Source: Iris pallida
Lineage: Eukaryota > Streptophyta > Magnoliopsida > Asparagales > Iridaceae
Direction of reading: 5' to 3'
Length of the DNA stretch: 64,000 nucleotides
Assembly (NCBI GenBank): GCA_029216955.1
Contig: JANAVB010031417.1
Location: forward strand, 16,075,055-16,139,054
Below, piece by piece: positions 58,100-64,000 of the stretch. Position numbers and translations under genes: made by a program. The notes beneath the pieces were generated by a model that searched no databases, was not told where the DNA came from, and saw only the letters and a list, made by a program, of their open reading frames with translations. Every line of letters begins with the position of its first letter. Within the stretch, counting starts at the first letter, position 1.

Positions 58100-58137
58100 T
58101 CGGTTCGAGGACGAACCTTATTTTGAGTGGTTTATTA
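58100..58137 (+). other. Pre-PPT motif and purine-rich end of E
   Basis: GGTTCGAGGACGAACCTTAT, then TTTGAGTGGTTTATTA, directly before the 3' LTR. The TTCGAGGACGAA core matches D, F and G. Confidence 0.75.
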
Positions 58138-59501
58138 TGTAATGCCCCGCTCCGCTCAGTGCATTATGATGAGTCGTTGACTCGAAGAGTTGCGTTGACC
58201 CGATGAGGTATCGATGCGAATCGATGCAAGTGTTACGTTGGCCAAAGGTAAGTCTTGAGTCGATTGGAATATATGGATTGAATCGATGCAAAGGATAAGT
58301 CCCGTTTGAGCAAGTGCTGATTTTAGTTGATCTGGTGTGCAGGCTATGCTTTTACGCTGGACGATAAGAGGTCGGCATTTTGCCTTATGCAATGAAGTGT
58401 CCGCGAAACCAAATCGTGGACTTGCAACGGATTTTGGCATGGGCACGATAGGCCAAATCAACCGAGTAGTTCAAAGGAATGGCTAAGTCCGGGAGTTAGC
58501 TATGCGATCGAGTTATGGAAGCGAGATGCTTCAATAGGCGAGACGGCAAGGCGTATCGGCTTAAGGTGGGCGGGTTCTTGACTCTCTCCCTATTCTTTTA
58601 CGTCTAATAAAATATGTCATTGTATGCGTATGGTGTTATCGAGTTAGCGAGCGTGGCTCGGCGACGAAAGGTCCAAGTATGCGTTGAACACTAAGGTAGA
58701 ACATTGAACATTGAACAATCGAAACGACGCGTATCAAGTGTACGGGTCGCGGTAGGGCAATAATGGTAGAACATTGAAAGACGATATTGAGATGTGTATC
58801 ATGTGCATGGCTCTGAGAACATTGAACACTAGGCATAGAATATTGATTACGGTGCTGAGCGTACCCTCGGGCACTTTTGCTACGAAAAGACTAAGTAACT
58901 ACGGAACTAGGCTATGAAAATGACTTACGAATGGTACGCGTTGAATATGAGTATGAGATGACTAAGCCGTTGGGCGTCGTGCATCAATATGGATGTGTTG
59001 GGGCATAACGTCGACGGAGCTCCCCATATGGAAGGTGGATTATGTTTATGAGACGCGAATATTTTTATGGTACGGGACTATGTTTATGGAATACGAGATT
59101 GGTTGGACGATATGACTTGTATGCTATGGTACGTATTGCATGGTCAATGGACTCGGATGGCCCGTACATGGGTACGGCTTCCCTCGGACGGTTATGACCG
59201 GGACACCGGGACCGTTCGGCCTAGGAGGGAATTATGTGTGGTATTTATGGTGCATATCATTCGGACGGATTACGACCGTCCAGTGTTGTGATAAGCTATG
59301 ATATCCGTAAGTTTGGGATCCTTCGGATACTGGGCTAGCAACCCGTATCGAAGCGATCGTAGGCTTACACATAAGAGATTCCAAGTCCATTACGGTACGA
59401 AACACCGTGACCTTCATATAGATAGGGCCGGTAGGCTGAGATGAGAGTTGGGTGCAGGCGTAAGGCCTGCGACCCTTATGCGTTGTCTATGTTTATGGTC
59501 G
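58138..59501 (+). repeat. 3' LTR of E, first part
   Basis: It is co-linear with the 5' LTR from TGTAATGCCCCGCTCC to about GTTTATGGTCGGAA, where unrelated sequence takes over. It resumes near 60093 with ATTACTATGTGAACCGTTAT and ends at 60225. Confidence 0.92.
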
Positions 59502-60093
59502 GAAGTACTCATTCTGAATAACATGATTCACGGCATGGGATTTCACTTAACATAGAGGCTACTAAGTTAAATAAAATAATGATTGCATGGAGAGAATGGA
59601 TTTCCGAGTTCTTACATGGCAGCCCTCTTTGGGACTATTAGTGCCCGACAGGCCGGCTGGTTCCCACAGATACTGCAAATCTGTCACACGGGCAGGGAGC
59701 GGTATCTGTTTATATTATTTATTGTATATTGATGACGGGCGTCCCGCTGGGACTCGTCTAATTCATGATTGGCGCAATTGATTGATTGGGTAGACTATGT
59801 CACCCTCGAAATTCGTGTTACGTATTTTCGTATACGTGTATATATTTCGGGTCCGTATTTTTATTAGTCATGGTCAGCTAGTCATGATTTTATTTTTAGC
59901 ATGTTGCATTGGCATGGTTATTTTGGCATTTCATTGGTTATGGCTTAGCTTGGTTCGGTTTAGCTTGGTTTGGTTTGCTTTTGGGTTTATCATGAACCAA
60001 AAAAAAACCCCTACCTACTGTCACGCCCCGATCCGGGAAATTGCTCGTCCTCGCTAGATTTTACCCGAATCATCATCCTCGTTGGGCGTGATA
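59502..60093 (-). other. Inverted composite segment inside the 3' LTR of E
   Basis: Read on the minus strand it is 75 bp of E LTR end (60093-60019), the E TSD (CCTAC on plus, 60014-60018), about 215 bp of F-type LTR start (to 59798), then the F TSD (GACTA on plus, 59793-59797), and then about 290 bp of LTR I sequence. That is the order expected at the far side of F, but here it lies inverted. The right neighbour (60094-60446) is the direct copy of the same junction, so 59798-60446 is a large palindrome. Confidence 0.85.
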
Positions 60094-60230
60094 ATTACTA
60101 TGTGAACCGTTATCTTGCCTTCCACGAGCGCAACTCCAGGCTCGTACAGTATCACGCCCCAGCGAGGACGATAATTCGGGTAAAATCTAGCGAGGACGAG
60201 CGATTTCCTAGATCGGGGCATGACAGTAGG

Positions 60231-60446
60231 TAGGGGTTTTCTTTTGGTTCATGATGAACCCAAAAGCAAACCAAACCAAGCTAAACCGAACCAAGCTAAG
60301 CCATAACCAATGAAATGCCAAAATAACCATGCCAATGCAACATGCTAAAAATAAAATTATGACTAGCTAACCATGACTAATAAAAATACGGACCCGAAAT
60401 ATGTACACGTATACGAAAATACGTAATACGAATTTCGAGGGTGACA
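60231..60446 (-). repeat. 3' LTR of F, first 216 bp of the LTR
   Basis: On the minus strand it starts TGTCACCCTCGAAATTCGTA next to the polypurine tract and runs to the E insertion site. The inverted copy at 59798-60013 differs at about six positions, mostly transitions. Confidence 0.9.
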
Positions 60447-60482
60447 ACTCTTCCCATCTTGACAAAATTCTGTCCTCGAAAT
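60447..60482 (-). other. Polypurine region of F
   Basis: Minus strand: ATTTCGAGGACAGAATTTTG then AAGATGGGAAGAGT, abutting the LTR start. It has the same layout as in A and G. Confidence 0.85.
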
Positions 60483-60612
60483 TTAATTAAAGAGGCTAGA
60501 GGTGTCGGGACAAGTTACACTATCAGATGCAATCTACAGCTAAGCAATCAATCAAGCAAACAAATAAGCAAGCAATGATTCGAAGTGTAAGGCATAAGAA
60601 AGATATTATACC
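60483..60612 (-). other. Short non-coding stretch between integrase stop and polypurine region of F
   Basis: Repeated AAGCAATCAATCAAGC-type motifs; no frame of interest. Confidence 0.6.
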
Positions 60613-60876
60613 TCACGAGTCAAACAGGTCGGGATATCGTGATCGGATATCATCCTCACGCTCCCACGTTGACTCACCCAAAGAGTGATGACCCCAAGCA
60701 ACTCGGACTAACTTGATAGTCTTGTTTTTGAGTGTCTTCTCTCTTCGGTCCAATACAGACACAGGCCTCTCCTCATACGAAAGGTTGGTACCAACAACCA
60801 ATTTTGAATGATCCAGGATGTGGCTCGGGTCCGAAATATACCGTCGTAGTTGGGATACATGAAATACGTCATGCAC
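60613..60876 (-). pseudogene. Chromodomain-like end of F integrase
   Basis: It reads MHDVFHVSQLRRYISDPSHI, then VSVLDRREKTLKNKTIKLVR and GESTWEREDDIRSRYPDLFD, and stops after FDS. It is in the same frame as 60928-62112 and is separated from it only by one TAG. It is therefore the C-terminus of the same integrase rather than a separate gene. Compared with A it keeps the native stop. Confidence 0.9.
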
Positions 60877-60927
60877 CTCACATAGCGATGGTGGAAGAGC
60901 GAGATGATAGGATACATCTCCTACTCG

Positions 60928-62112
60928 CTACAGAATGTCAAATGGCCCTATATACCTAGGACTAAGCTTTCCCCGTACGCCGAAACGAATGACGCCACGG
61001 TTAGGCAAAATCCTCAGAAATACATGGTCGTCGACAGAAAACTCAAGAGGGCGTCGATGAGAATCGGCCCAATGACGCTGGCGATCTTGGGCAACTCGAA
61101 GATGATCTCTGACTCTCCTGACCACCTCAACGGTCTGAGCAATCATTTCTGGACCGAGCATCTGCCTCTCCCCGACATTGTCCCATGCTAGCGGGGATCG
61201 ACACTTTCTACCATACAGTGCCTCGAACGGTGCCATCTGAATACTAGCTTGGAAACTGTTGCTGTTGTTGTACGAGAACTCTACCAGGTACAGGTGATCT
61301 TTCCACGAACCACCGAAGTCGAGTGTACAAGATCTCAACATGTCTTCGAAGGTTTGTATGGTACGCTCTGACTGACCATCTGTCTGTAGGTGATACGTTG
61401 AGCTGAACTGGAGGCGAGTCCCCAAACTCTCTTGCAGGCTACGCCAAAAGTGCGACGTAAATCTGGAATCTCTGTCTGAGGTGATACTGACTGGTACATC
61501 GTGCAATCTGACAATCTGCCGGAGATACATCTCCGCTAGTTGAGCCGTCGACTGACCAACTCTGAACGGGAGAAAGTGAGCCACCTTCGTGAGCCTGTCT
61601 ATGACAACCCAAAAAGCGTCTCTGCCAGCCGGGGATCTAGGCAATCCAGTCACAAAATCCATGGTTATATGCTCCCATTTCCACTGTAGAATTGGCAATG
61701 GTTGAAGTAGTCCAGCTGGTCTCTGATGTTCAGCCTTAACTTTTTGGCAAACTAAACAACGAGAGACAAACCGGGCTATCTCCCTCTTCATGCCATTCCA
61801 CCAAAAGTGTTGACGAATATCACGGTACATCTTTGTGCCACCGGGATGAATGGAATACTGCGAACTGTGGGCCTCTGCCATGATCTTCTGTCTGATATCT
61901 CCACTGGGTACACAAAGACGTGTACCATGTCGAAGTGTATCATCTTCATGGATACATAACTCTGGTCTTTGTCCTACCTCACACTCTGCTCTGAGCCGCT
62001 GAAGCTTGGAATCTGCCGACTGCGCCATCCGGATCCTCTCGACTATGCTGGCCTGAATCTGCATGCTGGCCATCAATGCCACATTGGTAGGAAGGACAAC
62101 TTCTATTTCCAT
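60928..62112 (-). pseudogene. Integrase of element F (HHCC, DDE, GPY/F)
   Basis: It encodes 394 residues with HPGGTKMYRDIRQHFWWNGM and CLVCQKVKAE (zinc region), MDFVTGLPRS, SITSDRDSRFTSHFW and SERTIQTFEDMLRSC (the catalytic Asp-Asp-Glu core), and FLRILPNRGVIRFG with GKLSPRYIGPF (GPY/F module). It stops at a TAG (60928-60930) where the homologue in A continues with DRVGDVAY. Without this nonsense codon the frame would run on through 60613. Upstream, the same frame continues to 62203 (KANVVADVLSRRAG and RPELLVDLQKMEIEV), the RNase H-integrase link, until LTR K cuts it. The Met at 62112 is internal. F therefore looks younger or better kept than A, with a single stop in this region. Confidence 0.93.
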
Positions 62113-62203
62113 CTTCTGAAGATCGACTAATAACTCCGGCCGCGCTGTAAGAAAATAAACTCCAGCTCTCCTGCTCAGTACATCTGCAACAACGTTGGCC
62201 TTC

Positions 62204-64000
62204 TGTCACGACCCGCTACCCAAATTGTTGGGCCGGGCCGAGTCATGTCCAACCTGCATTTGGGATAAAACGCAGTAAGCTGTTCTAGAGATAACAAGAT
62301 AAGACTAAATGTGCTAACAGTTCTATAAGTGAATAAAAGTCATAAATGCTCCAAACACAAAAGTCGTCTCATATAGTAAAAAGTCCAAAGTACAAGTCTG
62401 AAATGTAAAACTGGATACATGTCCAGTTATAAAACACGTAGTCTAATACATGACTACTCTCAAAAGTCTAAAGCAAAAAGACAACGAGGCGAGGTTCCCC
62501 GCAGGAACATCCTCGTAAAGCAAAGTCGGGTCCTCTGCAGTATCTCCATAATATGTGTCGCAGAGTAACTCCTCCTCAGTAAGGACACCTACAACGTTAT
62601 CCTGTCAGGACAGGAGCAAGTACTGATTCTAACAAACTAGCATATGAAACATGGAAATAAACATGGAGGAATAACTGGAAATATGGCATCACATAATCTA
62701 TCATGGCAAGGACACATATGTCATAGAGACAGATGTATATGTAATGTTTAAAACTGTAGCAGGTACGTGATCGGTCAATAGATGTACAATGTACAGGGGC
62801 ACATGTAAATAAAATGTACATACGTACAAGTGTACAAGCATAGGTGTACATCCGTACAGAAATGCGGGATAAAGGCCTACGGCGCAGTAACATATAAAAT
62901 ATAACTTTGCTCGGTACGATAAAGGGGGCATGATCACGTACTCTACTATCAGTTTCCCCATAACCCATATTCTAATCATGTGAGAGATACATAAAAACTG
63001 TTCTAAGCATGGTAGTAATGGAAAGTACAACATGTGATATTTTAACTTGCTACCCCAAGAATCAGCATTTAACATGGTCGGATTCGCAGTTCATTTATGT
63101 AACAGTATGTAAAATTTATAGAAAGTAGTTGCCTCTAGCAAAGCAAAGCAAAGCAAGCTACGATAAAAGTGCTATAGATGTCTAGTAACTCGTCACTGTA
63201 GAAATAAATATATAAACTTAGTCTTTACACTAAGCCAAAACGCTAAGACACTAATTGGTGAAACACGACTTGTGACTGGGCACCTAGCCAAAATGATAAC
63301 TTTAGCATAGGAGACCAATGTGGGGTGACTCACTACTTTAACTAACTTTCTAGGGTCTTTACACTAGTGAGGGGTGAGGTTCAATACGACTAAAACGCAA
63401 AATAGCACAAAAAGTTGCAAGTCGTAATTAATCAATAAATAAATCAAATGATCATTATGTTCTAACAATTTTTGAGATAGACAAAAAGATTAATTTTTCT
63501 TAAAATGAAGTACCAAAATGATCCTTGTTAATTATAGAAATTTATTATAATTTTTTTGGGATTTATTAACCAGTACAAGTATTTTATAAAAATCAGTTTT
63601 CCTAAGTATACAGAAAATGAGTTTTGGTTTCATATGCCAAACTAGTGGCAAAACTGTAAATTAAATACTATAAAATTTATACTAAATTAGCTAAATTAAC
63701 ATAGTATCTAAATACTATTTTTCCAGAATTTTAACAGTACTTTAAATATTTTTAGAAATTCAAAAACAACATTGCACACAATTGAAATTAAATAATTAAT
63801 TATCTGCGTATTTTGTCCATGTATATAATTTGAACCAAAGTTCAAATATAGGACCCAAGACCATGAATCAAGTCCAATATGACTTGTACAGGTCTTGAAT
63901 GTGTGAAAATACATTTGGGCCCAAAAACCCATGCTAGGCTTGGACACCAAATGGTTGCAGTAATTTAAATATACCAAAAAAATACAAAGTGGTAAAAGTG
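62204..64000 (-). mobile_element. LTR K: LTR of another element, - strand, running past the window
   Basis: It begins TGTCACGACCCGCTACCCAA right after CCTTC (62199-62203, presumed TSD) inside the pol of F. The TGTCACGACCCGC start matches the G LTR, but the following sequence differs, so it is a related yet distinct family. About 1.8 kb is visible with no coding homology: GC-poor, with repeated TGTACATxxGTACA motifs at 62780-62870 and an AGCAAAGCAAAGCAAAGC run near 63138-63155. Whether it is a solo LTR or a full element cannot be decided here. Confidence 0.7.

Larger units (their letters stand above)
52365..60225 (+). mobile_element. Element E: second member of the D family, + strand, inserted in the LTR of F
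   Basis: The 5' LTR is 52365-54489, the internal region 54490-58137 and the 3' LTR 58138-60225, the latter partly replaced. TSD GTAGG is at 52360-52364 and 60226-60230. Ends are TGTAATGTCCC and GGGGCATGACA. The primer site TGGTATCAGAGCGGTTCC is at 54493-54510. The internal region is co-linear with D and has no pol homology. In the 3' LTR, about 620 bp of normal sequence (equivalent to 53735-54355) is replaced by 59502-60093, an inverted composite described in the findings. Confidence 0.92.
49628..64000 (-). mobile_element. Element F: A-like chromovirus, - strand, running past the window; holds E and K
   Basis: The 3' LTR is 49628-52364 plus 60231-60446. The polypurine tract is 60447-60462 and the integrase frame follows to 62203, where LTR K interrupts it. 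The left LTR edge is TTTCACGCCCC (TG mutated to TT) after TAGTC, the presumed TSD. The rest of pol, gag and the 5' LTR lie beyond 64000. The proteins are close to those of A, so both belong to one chromovirus clade. Confidence 0.88.

Noticed and set aside
62597..63075. Two overlapping minus-strand frames of 123-124 residues in LTR K
   Set aside because: They overlap each other in different phases, are Cys/Tyr/Leu-rich from TGTACAT-type repeats, and have no domain.
1..64000. tRNA, rRNA or host protein-coding genes
   Set aside because: I looked for conserved protein motifs outside the retroelements and for tRNA-like features and found none. A profile search would be needed to exclude small or heavily interrupted exons.

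Overview
The window is plant nuclear DNA, most likely from an angiosperm with a large, repeat-rich genome. No host gene, tRNA or rRNA could be supported. Nearly everything is transposable-element sequence, and the layout resolves into two stacks of nested LTR retrotransposons once LTR ends and 5-bp target-site duplications (TSDs) are matched. The species cannot be named from the sequence.

Layout. 1-5246 holds a TIR transposon (635-1805), the end of a CACTA element (ending 2774), long TA microsatellites, a poly-G tract, a possible decayed LTR and fold-back repeats. 5247-22123 (+ strand) is element A, a Tekay/Del-type chromovirus (Ty3/gypsy) with TSD ACCTT. Its 3' LTR was hit by solo LTR B (15780-21727, TSD ATTAC), and B by solo LTR C (18230-21247, TSD CCATC). 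22589-45816 (- strand) is a short-LTR Ty1/copia element (TSD GTACT). Its reverse transcriptase is split by D (23560-42326, TSD GTATC), a non-autonomous LTR element. D is in turn split by G (26482-37562, TSD ACTAG), a second non-coding element with 4.2-kb LTRs. 45817-48221 is decayed repeat DNA. From 48222 a second stack opens and never closes inside the window: J (D-like LTR), then I (A-like LTR), then F (A-like chromovirus, - strand), then E (D-family copy, 52365-60225, TSD GTAGG), and K (LTR from 62204 to the window end) inside F.

The A-like LTRs (A twice, B, C, and the 3' LTR of F) share one architecture. A TATA-like box lies about 200-270 bp in. An array of short hairpin-forming minisatellite units lies about 650-710 bp in. 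A short ATG-initiated reading frame of type MVxTR lies about 465-480 bp before the LTR end and stops, always in the same codon phase, at a GA/GT splice-donor-like site. In A this frame can be joined to Gag by a strong acceptor at 8324-8325, so the intron would remove the LTR end and the primer-binding site. I consider this the most interesting biology in the window.

Other points are an inverted, microhomology-bounded rearrangement at 59502-60446; a non-autonomous family (D and E) that shares its pre-polypurine motif with chromoviruses and carries a small unrecognised reading frame; and a likely relationship of mutual dependence, with A/F-type elements as possible helpers for D, E and G. All pol genes seen here are broken, so no element in the window looks autonomous now.
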